Shown: positions 21,588 to 32,430 of the stretch, piece by piece | Layout: every line of letters begins with the position of its first letter | Position numbering within the stretch: position 1 is the stretch's first letter | From: Gracilaria domingensis | Taxonomy: Eukaryota > Rhodophyta > Florideophyceae > Gracilariales > Gracilariaceae | NCBI GenBank assembly: GCA_022539475.1 | Contig: VCMS01000037.1 | Coordinates: 402,364 to 466,363 of the forward strand | Length of the DNA: 64,000 nt | Reading direction: 5' to 3' | The notes under the pieces: model-generated | What the model saw: the letters and a program-made list of their open reading frames with translations, nothing else | Database searches by the model: none | What the model was told of the DNA's origin: nothing | Program-made: the position numbers and the translations under genes

Positions 21588-22058
21588 GTGCTTGGACGTC
21601 AACTTTACTGCTCTTCTATGGGACATGGCGAACGTTTTGAATCTCGTTTTCCATTACTTTGTGCTTCACACAGTTCTCTGCAGCTCGACCTTGGCGCAAG
21701 CTCGTCGCAAATTGGTTCGTTCTGCCCTCAGCTCAGTGTACCATTACCGCCAACCCCCGCAAAGAAATCCACAAGCTTTTCCCACACGGACCCCTTCGTT
21801 CCTCACAAACTGTATCAGCTCGTCAGCGATCCCAACACCCAGTCACTAGTTTCCTGGACTGAAAAAGGCCTGTCTTCCCCCGTGCACAAGCCATCCGAAT
21901 TTGGGAGCCACATTCTGCCCAAGTACTTCAAACATAGTAACTTCTCCAGCTTCGTGCGACAGCTAAACCAGTATATCTTCCATAAGCAGAACACTGACAA
22001 AAGGATGTTTCGACATGATTCTTTTCGCCACGACAGACCTGATCTGTTGAAGAAATAA
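21588..22058 (+). pseudogene. Heat-shock-factor DNA-binding domain fragment
   Basis: Residues 69-156 match the HSF winged-helix domain nearly end to end: PFVPHKLYQLVSDP, LVSWTEKG, SEFGSHILPKYFKHSNFSSF, VRQLNQYIFHK and FRHDSFRHDRPDLLKK. HSFs bind nGAAn repeats and drive stress genes in the nucleus. TAA at 22056-22058 falls right after LLKK, where the family normally continues with I(K/R)R and a linker to the coiled-coil trimerisation domain, so the protein lacks trimerisation and activation regions. The first ~65 residues are unlike HSF and probably come from open non-coding sequence. A coiled-coil remnant might lie near 23.3-23.45 kb but I cannot confirm it. Confidence 0.75.
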
Positions 22059-24421
22059 ACTCGCCTACGCCCAAAGCAGTCATAGAGTTCCTACGCGGGT
22101 TTTCCCATCGCTCTGACGCAGAACGGCGTCGCTGAGCTTGGAATTTATGGTTTAGGGGGGGTCGTTACTCGGCAAGAGGAGGAACAAATCAAGAACCAAG
22201 CCTGGAAAGCTCGTCGAAGCAGGTCCAGGCGTGCATAATGCACTACCCCAGGCAAAACTGGTTAAGAGAAAACTAAAAGGGGTTTCAGCAGACTTGCAGA
22301 CAAGATGACTGGTGTAGTAATATAATATAACCTACGTTATTGGAAAATAAGTAGGTTTTTGTTTCACTGACATTTCCATGAGTGTGATTTTTGGAAAAAA
22401 TTAATTTCCTCGAGAGTGCCCTTACATTTTACTGAAAGACATCGATTTCATTTACCGCCGCATGATGATTCAATGACAATGGGTTTTGATAGGGTACTTC
22501 TCGCAAGTCCTGCAACCCTTTGCAGAGGCCATGGCGTCATAAATGGGTTTGCCGTCGTCTTCCGTAAGCCAGCCTGACACTATGATTTTGGAGCCGCCTC
22601 GGAACCAGGTTGCAAATATCTCTCATCCGAACGCCCGCTCGTCTGTGGATTCTCTGCGATTAATGATGTAGCAAATTGGCATTGGCATCTCACGAGCACC
22701 AGCACAATCTCATGCTCAACCACGAATATCATTCGAACCCGCTGCAGTTCAAGAGCTCCCGCTGGACGAAACCTCTCTCAATGCGAATCATGACACCAAA
22801 TGCTAACAACTTTAGCCCTTGTACAACATCCAGCGAGAACGCTTCCCACATCTCCTACACCACTTTCAACTGCTGCTAATTCATCCACCATTTTGCATCC
22901 ACCACTCAACACCGAAAGGGTTCATCCTCATATCTCCAACCCGTAGGGCAGATACACAGTGTTTCTGCACCAGTTCTATCTCTCCGCACTTCCAAGCAGC
23001 CCAGACGTCAAAGCGTGTCGAGTGATATTACAAAGCTACTCGATGCTGGCGCAGCTCTCTTGAAGACATCGCCAACCGCGATAATCCGAAGTGAAACAAC
23101 CGTATCCCGTCTCCGTGCCACTCCAAGATTCGCATGCTAACGGCGCACCTCGGTCAGCTCAACACGCGACAAGGCTACCAGCCCACGCGCCTTTCCGCTG
23201 CATAACAGGAGGTTCGTGTACCGTCCTCAAACGAAACCAGGTCATTTGCAAGCCCTGTCTCGCCAATAGCGCTTCTGAAAACTTCTAAACCATTGCAAAC
23301 TTCAGATTTGGTGCTTGCGACTGGTACAGCGCCGCGTTGCGCGTGCGCCGCGTACACCAAGGCGCTCGAAGAAGAGATCGTGCACATAGAGCGCGTGCCT
23401 TCCGCGCTGTTGTCGCCGCCGGCGAGCAGCTGGACGATCTGGTGGAGCCCGTCGAGTTGGAGTGTTGATGAAGAGAGGGGCAGTAGAATCAATTATTAAA
23501 GCAGAGCTGTCTTTTTGTAATTTATACATAAAAAATAGAGGGGATTCATTTAGGTCTTAAGAAATAATGAAAAGTAAGACCTGAACCCAAGCGCATCGCG
23601 GCGGCGCCCGCCCAACCCACGGTCTCCCCTTACCCACCCGACCAAACGGCCACGCGCCAACGGGCGGTTCATTGGCAGGAAGGGGAAGTATGTAGGAGGT
23701 ATATGAACCAGAATCTGAAAAAAGTCCGGTGTACGTATCTCAACCAGCCGTAACAATTCACTTCTAGAAAAGCTGTTGCCTTTTGTATTTGAATCTGTTT
23801 GAGAATTACTTTCGTATGTAGTACTGCTATTCATATCTATTGCAAGTGAAGCACCATGTGGAAGCAAAAATTCAATGTTTCAACCAACACTTTAAGTATT
23901 CAAACCGCTTTGTGTATTTGAAAGAAACATTTATTTCAGACACATCTAATTCTTTCTAATGAGATGTTACTGTTCTGGTTCTTTCTAATTGTTTTTCTGC
24001 AAACTGTAACAATGTTTGTTTCAAAACAACCGATTGCACGAAAGAATTCGGTTGGACTTCGGATAATATCTGTCCGATTAAACCCCTAGTGAGGACTGGC
24101 ATAATTCCGTCGCCGAGATCACCATGACGTTTGACGCATCACACTTTGGGTGCACGTCAATGTGGAACAGTATGAGAATTACAGAGCCCAGCATCTAACG
24201 TTCTCAGCCGTGTCACGTAATTCAGAGCGAGATGCACATAATCGGATAGTAGATTCGATACCTTGTAGGATCATTGAGGCATACGGGCACAAACGCAATG
24301 AGTGTGAATAATAGAGACCTTAACGCAAAGTACACTAATAACCCTTCTCGTTTCTGGTACCTTCTAAATAGAAACAATATACAAAATCAGAACACATTGC
24401 CATAAGCCCGATCTTTCACTC
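22059..24421. other. No confident gene
   Basis: Short ORFs on both strands only. The plus-strand segment about 23290-23500 and the minus ORF 23550-23867 are open but unrecognised. 23.9-24.4 kb is AT-rich and without ORFs. Confidence 0.4.
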
Positions 24422-24534
24422 TCACTTCTCTGCCTCCAGCAGACTGCCACCAACAACGCCCTCCATCGTCACCAAGCTTCTTTTCGCTGCCACACGAGAC
24501 TTTGCGATGGCCCTTCGAACCTTCAGAGTTCTAG

Positions 24535-26150
24535 TTACAACAAATGGTTCTTTTTTCCACCTCGAGCGACGTAAAGCATCAACGAGATCGTGCTGCGAGC
24601 GCAAGATCTGTCTTCCGGATCTCTCAATCTCTTAACTCGAGTCTTTTCTGCTGCAAAAGCCAAAGTCTTTTGTCTCCTGAATCTTTGAGACTGCTCGCTC
24701 AACCGCATGATTGAAATTGCAGCTTCTGCACTTAGCATAGCCCCATATTCTATGTCTAAAAACCCAGACGAGTGCAAGTAAACGTTTTCACCGATCTTTG
24801 CAACTAACTCCTCTTCCCTGGCATCCATCATTTTCATCACATCTTCCAAAGAAGCGATCCGATTAGGCTCTTCATATCTATATTGTCTTGCTTGAGCGAA
24901 CAAGCGACAATCATCAAATGGATATATGCCACTTTTTGCAAACCGTGACGCTATGTTCGTAACGGTGAAGCTTTTTTTGTAGCTCTGGGATATTATCTGG
25001 ACTACATCGAACTGGTCAGGGAATTTCTTCGTTCGCCTCCGATTTAGATAGACGGTGTCCATCGCATTGCGGTAGCGATGCTTGAGAGGAGGAAAAACCG
25101 ATACCTCTAAGGGCTGTGGTACCACTGGTGTGGACAGGTATGGCATACGCGAAAACGGTAGAGAGCGCCAGTAGGTCCAGGACCGGATCCGAAAGGGGGC
25201 TAAGATGCGCATCATAGATCAACAAACATTTTTGAGCGTTCTGACGAAGTGCTTCTGTGTCTTTCAAAAGTGTCTTGCCATTCGAAAACCTTCTTTGAGT
25301 CAACAGACGCGACATCTTTTCGAGCAGTCACAACGGCGTTTTGAGAGAGGTACTCAGAAATGCACTGTGCTGTTGGTAAATCTTTATCTATTCTACTGAT
25401 TCTTCACGTGCGAAGTCTCGTTCAATGGAAAACGAACATGGGCACACCAACTCGTCTTTCTGCGAATATTGTTCCCAGCATTGTATTGTTGCGTACATTG
25501 CGGAAATCTGCATTAGCGGCGAACAACTTTTCACCCTTTGGATAGTATCGCCACTGAATCTTTCCAGCACTGCCGTCTTTCTGTGAAAAACCTGTCTCGT
25601 CTACATTTACAATATGAGTGGTTGGAATCTTGTGGTGTGCTATGATCTTCTTCATGGCGAGCATGTGTTGGACGAAAACTTTGGCGTTTGTAGCAGCAAA
25701 TCGCTTGGCATCTTGCCTTGAGGGCCGCTTTAGAATTATATCTTGGGCATGCCGAGCCTCAAAGAGTTCACATAATCGTCTTCCAGGTCTTCCGTTTCTG
25801 AATCTAATTCGTTCTCTACGGTGTGGTGGCACTGTTGCGACCAGCATTTGCACACAGTTCTGCAGGTCTGATCGCGTCAGTTCCCTTCCTTTCTTGGAGT
25901 ATTCAAGAAGCAACTCGAAAATTCTTTTCGCTTCTTCAGCCGTCGGAGACAGTCTCGAGTTGGCTCGAATTGATGGTTCTCTGCTTCTGCGATGGTAATG
26001 GTAACGAAGGGAGGAAGGGGCTAAATGGACTTCTTTGGCAGCTGCTCCGAAAGAATAACCACTGTCTTCCAACGTGATTCCTTGTTTTATGTATCCTTGT
26101 GTCCGCTGATCTGAGTGTTTCGTCCACCGATTGATAATAACCGGAGCCAT
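24535..26150 (-). pseudogene. Pogo/jerky-type DDE transposase remnant (second family)
   Basis: The N-terminal ORF (26150-25422) holds a helix-turn-helix (YSFGAAAKEVHLAPSSLRYH), the pre-catalytic region and HIVNVDETGFSQKD with the first Asp. A second piece near 25250-25200 has CLLIYDAHLSPLSD in the position of the second Asp block (usual LLxDGHxSH). A third piece (25215-24535) carries LEVSVFPPLKHRYR, the pattern that follows the third Asp block (QPLDxxxFxxxK), then a tail with INxSQSYKKSFTVTNIASRF, the end-of-domain phrase of this group. The pieces lie in three frames, so there are at least two frameshifts plus stops. The sequence differs clearly from the 8.1-10.8 kb element. Confidence 0.75.
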
Positions 26151-26248
26151 TGGCAGATGGGAAGAATGGAAGGATAAGCTTTAGTTGTTTGATCACAGAG
26201 CGCTGCGGTTCTGGAAATAATTCTGGATAGGAGTGGAAAGAAGGTCAC

Positions 26249-26270
26249 CTGTGTTCTCGTTTTGCTAGTT
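26249..26270 (+). repeat. 22-bp sequence shared in inverted orientation with 33826-33847
   Basis: CTGTGTTCTCGTTTTGCTAG plus TT is exactly complementary to 33826-33847. It is followed by two more TGCTAGTTT copies at about 26283 and 26299. It may be a terminal inverted repeat. Confidence 0.85.
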
Positions 26271-26673
26271 AGAAGTCCAAAAATGCTAGTTTCGAAATGC
26301 TAGTTTTTCATATGTTAAATTGCTCTTTCTCTAGTTCCCATTTGGAGGAAAAACTAGAGAAAACTAGGACTATTGAAGGATTCTGAGGAAGGCTAAAAAT
26401 AAGCTTTGTTGTTGATACTAGATATCTAAAACTAGCAACTATGAACGATGCCAGAAACATAGTTCCAGGCATCCACTTTTGCTTGTGCTCTAGTTGAGAG
26501 TGCCCATTCGGATGGTCCACCATCGGAGCCAATGGGGTTGCCAGTGAGCAGACCAGTCTGGACCGAACCCAGCCAGTCTCCGAACATACTACGCCTGAAA
26601 TACTCATTTGCTGCAGTACCTTCTGAGCATTTTGAGGGTTCCCGAGTTGCGAGTCGCAGTGGTGCTCAGGGGG

Positions 26674-26776
26674 TGCGAACTTTGCATGAAAAGGTGGTGA
26701 GGATGGGTTCTGGGTTTGATCCGCACAAACAAACCCAGAAGACACCTTCACCACTTCTTCATGCAAAAGTTCATCT
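26674..26776. repeat. Imperfect hairpin of about 100 nt
   Basis: The arms run inward from TGCGAACTTTGCATGAAAAG (left) and its approximate complement on the right, with a perfect inner TCTGGGTTT/AAACCCAGA stem and a loop near 26725. Roughly 80 percent of positions pair over about 45 bp by eye. The size is that of a microRNA precursor or a short foldback element. Confidence 0.7.
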
Positions 26777-26779
26777 TCA

Positions 26780-27230
26780 GCAAAACACCATGAACGTCAG
26801 CAAAACACAATAACTTCAGCAACACACCAAGAACTTCACCAAAACATAAGAACTTCAGCAAGACACCGTGCACGTCATCAACACACCATGAACTTCAGGA
26901 ACACACTATGAACTTCACCAAAACGACGTGAAGTTCAGGAGCACACCATGAACTTCACCAAAGCACGAGAACGTCTGTACCACACCATGGACGTCATCAG
27001 CATACAATGAACTTAACCAAAACACCCTGAACATCACTAACACACCCTGATCAAACGAAAACACCATAATCCAACCAAAGCAAAATGAACTTCACCAAAG
27101 CATCATGATCAAACCAAAACACGATGATCAAAGCAACAACCATGAACGTCACCAACACAACATGAACTTCACCAAAGCACCATGAACTTCACCAAAACAC
27201 CCTGAATTTCAGCAAAATCTTCTTTCGCAA
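26780..27230 (+). repeat. Degenerate tandem repeat, about 20-22 bp unit
   Basis: About twenty irregular copies of a unit near CATGAACTTCACCAAAACAC, varying in AACTTC/AACGTC/GATCAAA and ACC/AGC. There is no ORF and no spacer structure, so it is not a CRISPR array. It begins where the right arm of the 26674-26776 hairpin ends, with the same AAAGTTCATCTTCAGC motif. Confidence 0.85.
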
Positions 27231-27689
27231 AATTCCACGTACTTGGATCGCATCTCTACAGAAAGCTGTAAACGCACACAAAGTTAGTAGCCACATTCAA
27301 AGAAAACAAAACATGTCTCCTCGATACGCGAACCTCTTACCTCTCCATCACCAACACACTGTGTGTCCGCGTCGCTGACTTATTCAAGAATCAAGACCCC
27401 GCAAGAACTTCTTGCTTGAAACATTAATCAGACACAGACACACAGTTAGTACTCAGATAACATACAGCCTTGTTGATACCTTTGTGTAACATACCTTTCC
27501 ATGTAAAACCCAAAAGTCGTTAAGAGAGAACTGAAACACAGCAGTTAGTCATTAGAACCTCTACATTTGTCACTCGAAACGCTCGACGTAACGCTTTCCT
27601 GATACTTACTAAGTGGTGTAGCATTGAAAAACATTCGCGCTTGTTGTTCATATAACCTTCGATCGCTCTTCGTAAAACCCTTTCGTCAA

Positions 27690-27915
27690 ACGAGGTCAGC
27701 AAGAACTAGATCGCATAAAATACGTAGAGTCGAAATTGTACCTGCATGTGACTCACATGATCTGGAAGATGATGTATCGCTCGTCTTTCGTACATCGTTC
27801 GCGTAGAATCCGGTCAGCAACAACTAGGTCGCAATAAAAACGCTGGTAGAATCGCAACCGTTACATGTTTCAGGTACCTGTATGTAACTCGCATGATCCG
27901 GATGATAGTATGTCG
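27690..27915 (+). repeat. Diverged tandem duplication, period about 118 bp
   Basis: GGTCAGCAAGAACTAGATCG at 27694 recurs as GGTCAGCAACAACTAGGTCG at 27812. Downstream blocks TACCTG(C/T)ATGT and CATGATC(T/C)GGA also repeat in order. Confidence 0.75.
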
Positions 27916-28252
27916 CAGAGAAGTGCCATGATCAGAGCTCACGTCGCCCTGATCAGGCCTGTGCCATTGAACTTCCCTGACTTCTCCAGTACAGCACTAG
28001 TGTAGAGTTCACGCCGGCGGCAAAGTATGGGCTCAAAAATTTAGGAATGTTTCTTTTCAGTTTTTTTCAATTCCTTCCCTCCTCGACGTACACATATTGT
28101 GACGTATGTAAACTACCACGTGCATGGCGGCGATTTCACTCTCCCTATATTCTCCCCCAAACGGTACGCTAACACTTTCCTACAAGTTGCACCACTGCGC
28201 CTTTGACCTCCGCTCCTCACCTCCAACGTCCTAATCCCCCCCCCCCAGCATC

Positions 28253-29542
28253 ATGTACATCTGTTGCTTCCCTCGCTGCGCCTTTCACACAAACTCCATC
28301 GCCTGTCTCGCGCAACATCAGAGACGTTGCAGGCACCGGCCTGATCCAAACCCTTTCCTCACCCCAACAGGCCCCCGCGGTTCTCTCTTCCCCCCCAACG
28401 AAACGTCGCCCACTCAGCAGTACCAAACTCCCTCTCTCTTCTACCTCCAACCGACCCTACGATAATGTAGCACTCGCCAATGACGAACCGTATGAAGAAC
28501 AGCAGCTCGCTCTCTCCATACGTTCTTCTCACGCAGCACATCTAGCTACATCACAACACCCATTCAATTGTCAGTCCCTCACTCCGTAGGTTCCGATCAA
28601 GCCCTCTCTCCGCCCGCTCCAAGTGATAACATTCACAATCTCGTCACATACATTTCCTCAATCTCCACGAAACTCGGAAAGTGCTCCGCAGAAGAGCTTA
28701 TCAACATTCTCAGGCAGTCCAACTTTTCCCCCCTCTCTTTTCCAAACCTCCATCACCTCCGCTTCTGAGTGTCTCAAACCAAACTCCAAAATCTTCGAAG
28801 AGACCGTGAGCTCCACCGGCTTCACCTCCACCACCATTCACGACAAAAACCGTCAGTTCTCTGCCTCCCTCTACGTCAAGGACGCAATTCAAAGTCCTTC
28901 AACAACAACTTCGGCTATCATCCTATGAGAACGCCTTCTTTCAACCAATTCACCACGCCTCCCGCACTGAAGCCGACGCATTTGCGCATTACATGGCCTC
29001 AAAACTAGGACATGACGTCGTTCCGGCTCTCAGGAAGCACATCGCACATTCTCTCAACCCAGGAGCCATCTGGCATGATCCCACCACCATGGTGCCTCCT
29101 TGCTTCGGGCTTATCCTTTTCTCCTCAATCAAAGGCTCCATACACGTCATTCGCTAAAACTACCCTGCCGGACCATTGTTCCCTTTCCTTCACTGGCAAT
29201 TCCATCGTTTCTACATTAACAGATTCTATCGTAACCCTCGAGCCCACATTCATCATACTCGTACTACGTAACATTCTCAACATAAACTGTTCATGTACTT
29301 TAGATATTCTCCTCCTTGTCTTCCATCTCGTGCTCATCGACCACGCCTCCCCCGTCTCGTTCCTTACTTTGTTCCCAGACATTCGGATTACAATCGATCA
29401 CATTATTATTTCGGATTTCATCGATTGCTCTTATAGTGGAGTATACGCGATCCCGTGGGTCACAATACCCAATATAGCAATCCAATACGGCTCCAAGATG
29501 TTCCGTAATCTCTTCCATGAATACATCTTCTCGAACAGCTAG
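28253..29542 (+). pseudogene. Unrecognised coding remnant starting with a zinc-finger-like motif
   Basis: The ORF at 28253 starts MYICCFPRCAFHTNSIACLA followed by QHQRRC, a C-x4-C...H-x4-C-like finger resembling the N-terminal fingers of some DNA-transposon proteins. Further along the plus strand, protein-like segments alternate between frames: GKCSAEELINILRQSNF (about 28680), FEETVSSTGFTSTTIHDKN (about 28800) and RKHIAHSLNPGAIWHDPTTM with CFGLILF (29030-29150), then RFYRNPRAHIHHTRTT (about 29230). The frame changes at least three times. I do not recognise the family. A minus-strand ORF of 209 codons (29929-29300) overlaps the end and cannot be excluded as the true reading. Confidence 0.35.
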
Positions 29543-29993
29543 ATATAGCTTCTTCTTAGACGGTATCCAGCATGCCACAATTCTCACACGGTCATCATTT
29601 CCATGGGGTGGATCTTGAGCCATTGAGTCGTTCCTGAACTCCGTTCCAAACTTCTCCTCCATTTTCATTCGTACAGCTATCAGTATACCTTCCAGTGCCT
29701 GTAGAACATACTTTCGGAACAGGTTGGAGAACGATACCTTCCTTTTACCCCCCCCCCTCTGCTCTCCTTCAACCTCTGTAGCTCGAACAACTGCGTCCAG
29801 ACGCGCCAAGTGCCCTATTCTTCCATCCACTGGGTCCTTGTCTCCAGCGTTTCTCGAATGCTTTTGGTTTACATCGCAACCCAGAAACTCCTGTAAGATC
29901 TGTAGGGTTAGAACGTTCCTAAACAGCAAGTCTTGGGGTTTTTTTTGAACCCAGAAATGATATTTCCAAGCGTCTTAATAATTTTCGGCACCA

Positions 29994-30078
29994 ATTATGC
30001 TCAAGGAGTGAACGTTTTGTATACTGATACATAGTATGTTTGTATCAGTATATAAAACGTTCCCTTCTTGAACATAAT
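29994..30078. repeat. 85-bp hairpin
   Basis: ATTATGCTCAAG...GAACGTTTTGTATACTGATACA pairs with TGTATCAGTATATAAAACGTTC...CTTGAACATAAT around an axis near 30036, with nearly all of about 38 bp per arm paired. There is no coding capacity. It marks the left edge of the AT-rich stretch. Confidence 0.85.
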
Positions 30079-32430
30079 GTCTAGAACCGGGTTTATTTAG
30101 TAAATGAAAGCAAAGAGAAAGCGGTCTAACTAGTTCTTTCTAGCTAGTACCCCTACTCCAATCTTCAAACCTAAACCATTTCTAGTTTTCCCAAATGTAA
30201 GATTTTAGAATTCTTCTAAATAATAATATCTTTCGTATAGTTTTAATATTGCCTCTAGATCAGCCAAGTTTAAATAGTACCAGATTCAACCAGAACTTCT
30301 ACTGATATCTTCACTTCACGAAAACTATGAGAATTAAGAAATATATGTGTCCGTCATTTTTACTACGCTTGAAACTTCAATCAAACAATAGTTACAAAGG
30401 GAAGAGAATAATTAATAGCACCGCTATATGCAAAGCTCAGTCGCAATAAACGGTTTTTACATCGGTTGGTTTTTATAAGTGCTAATTATATATCTTAATC
30501 AGTGACAATAAATTTGAATAAAGATGTTTTTCAAACAGTTTACAATCAAGCTTGAAATTAATTATCATCTAAATTTTAATTAGCAGAAGGCTGCTTTCGT
30601 CCAAATTATTTCGTTCTCACAGAGTATTAAAAGAAGCCTTTGTCAAAGTTTCAGTTTTAAAATCATGGTTGTCAAAAGTTTTTATTGGACTCCATTTTTA
30701 TTCTTTCTCCCAAGCAGTTCTCGCAGTAGTCACGAATCACCCCTACAGTGAAAAGATATAAGTTTAAAAATTACATAATGATAAGTAGGCCTTAAATCTA
30801 CGACTACATTTTCTATTTCTTTCTGTAAAACTGTCTACATTACGATATGAATTGTTTCATATGCCCTGCGTAGATTTACTCAGCGTTATTTCCTACTGTA
30901 TGTACTTTTTTTTAACCCACAGATACTGTGGCCTTATCGCACATTGCGCCGTATTCAAAGCGCGGACTGGACCGTGGTCAGCGGAGTTCATAGCCGAGAT
31001 CATGGCCATGATCTGGGCTATGATCTCCGCTCACCGCGGTCTGGTCCGGATTCTGAACACGGTGCAACTACCCACGACCATGAAAAGGTTGCCAATGATA
31101 GTCGTAAAAACGTAGTCTATCGAAAGATTATAACTAAATACATCTGTAGAAGATAACCATCTTCACCAAGACAATATTTAGTAAACTTTAGGCAAAAAGT
31201 TAATTCATAATACGTTATTTCTTGACGTTAACGCTACAAAGCGAAAGTTACTTTGTCTAATTCAAACTTACTATACAAATGACTTATAAAACTAGTTAAT
31301 AAATCAAAGTCACCAATAAATTTAGATAATCACTTAAGGTCGAAGCGCTTAATTTTTTACGAACACCCGCATATTTTTATACGAAAAATGTAGAAATGTA
31401 ACAAAATCCATCTATACAATATATGAAATGAAAAAAAAGAACTACCGGAAGAACATTTGGAACACTCATATGACTTAGATACACATTAAAATGAAGATAG
31501 AGTAGAATACGTTTCTTTTTCTGGATTATGATATATGTAAACCGTATTGATATTTTTCTTGAATATAGAAATGTAAAATAATCGAACTAAACTATACCCT
31601 TCTCTTCTTCTTTACTGCACTAGAGTTTCTTTGAAGCTTCTAAAATATTACTTTAGATTCGTTAAAAGAAAGTTTTAAACAAGGTATCTTTTCTAAAGAT
31701 TTTACGTTGCCGTCCGGAACTGCCAGTTTTCTAATGTATTTAAAAGTAATGATAAATGAAACCGTAACGGACAGATATTAGCACTATTATTCATATACAT
31801 GGGATTAGAACGAATTACATGTATAGCAGAGATTCAAAGACATTTAAAGCCTATATAAGGAAAAATAAAAGCGAAAACATGGACGAATATAATGTCCGTT
31901 TAAGAAAAACAGGACACATTAAAGAGGTGAGCTGGAGCACAGTATAGATAGATGTTTTGGATGCAGTTGATCTCATACGAAAGAACAACAGGATCCTTTT
32001 ATATGGAAATCTACGGTCGGGCGCCCAACTAGGATTACAAATGCGCAGAAAGTATTTTTGTACAAGGACTTAAATTTCATACGAATTAAAATGTGTACAT
32101 AACTGAGGACGTATAAGAAAAGGTATATAGTACTAACCGTAATGGTGAGGAAACGATGTTTGTTGTATAGAACTGTATATATTGTATTCATAAACAAAAT
32201 ATTTATAAGGGAAAATAAATTAGAATCTCATGCCGAAGCAAGAAGAATAGAATCATATTGCTAGCAATTCCGTTGAAATATCAGTAGAATGAAAAATTAT
32301 ATGGAGCGATGAAAGCGTCTTTATCTTAGCAGACGGCTCCGCAGAGAGGCATTGACGGTCTCTTAACACAATCGGCAATTTCTCTTCTCTCGTGCTACTT
32401 TCTGCCCTACACGATTGACTTTTTCCTATG
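30000..32430. other. Strongly AT-rich, ORF-poor stretch
   Basis: About 2.4 kb with visibly high A+T, TATA-like runs and almost no ORFs above 60 codons other than those crossing the hairpin near 31.0 kb. It differs from both flanks. It could be an inserted element, an organelle-derived fragment or an AT-rich matrix region; no organelle gene is recognisable. Confidence 0.55.
30940..31071. repeat. Long GC-rich hairpin within AT-rich DNA
   Basis: A perfect 18-bp core palindrome AGATCATGGCCATGATCT (30997-31014) is extended on both sides by imperfect arms: GCGGACTGGACCGTGGTCAG pairs with the complement of CTCACCGCGGTCTGGTCCGG, and ATTGCGCCGTATTC with GAACACGGTGCAA. Arms are about 64 bp each. The 87-codon ORF across it is a by-product. 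Confidence 0.85.

Noticed and set aside
26780-27230. CRISPR array
   Set aside because: Units are continuous and degenerate with no unique spacers, in eukaryotic context.
30852-31115. 87-codon ORF across the 31-kb hairpin
   Set aside because: Its sequence follows the palindrome and has no independent coding signal.
30000-32430. Organelle DNA insertion
   Set aside because: AT-richness fits, but no rRNA, tRNA or organelle protein segment is recognisable.
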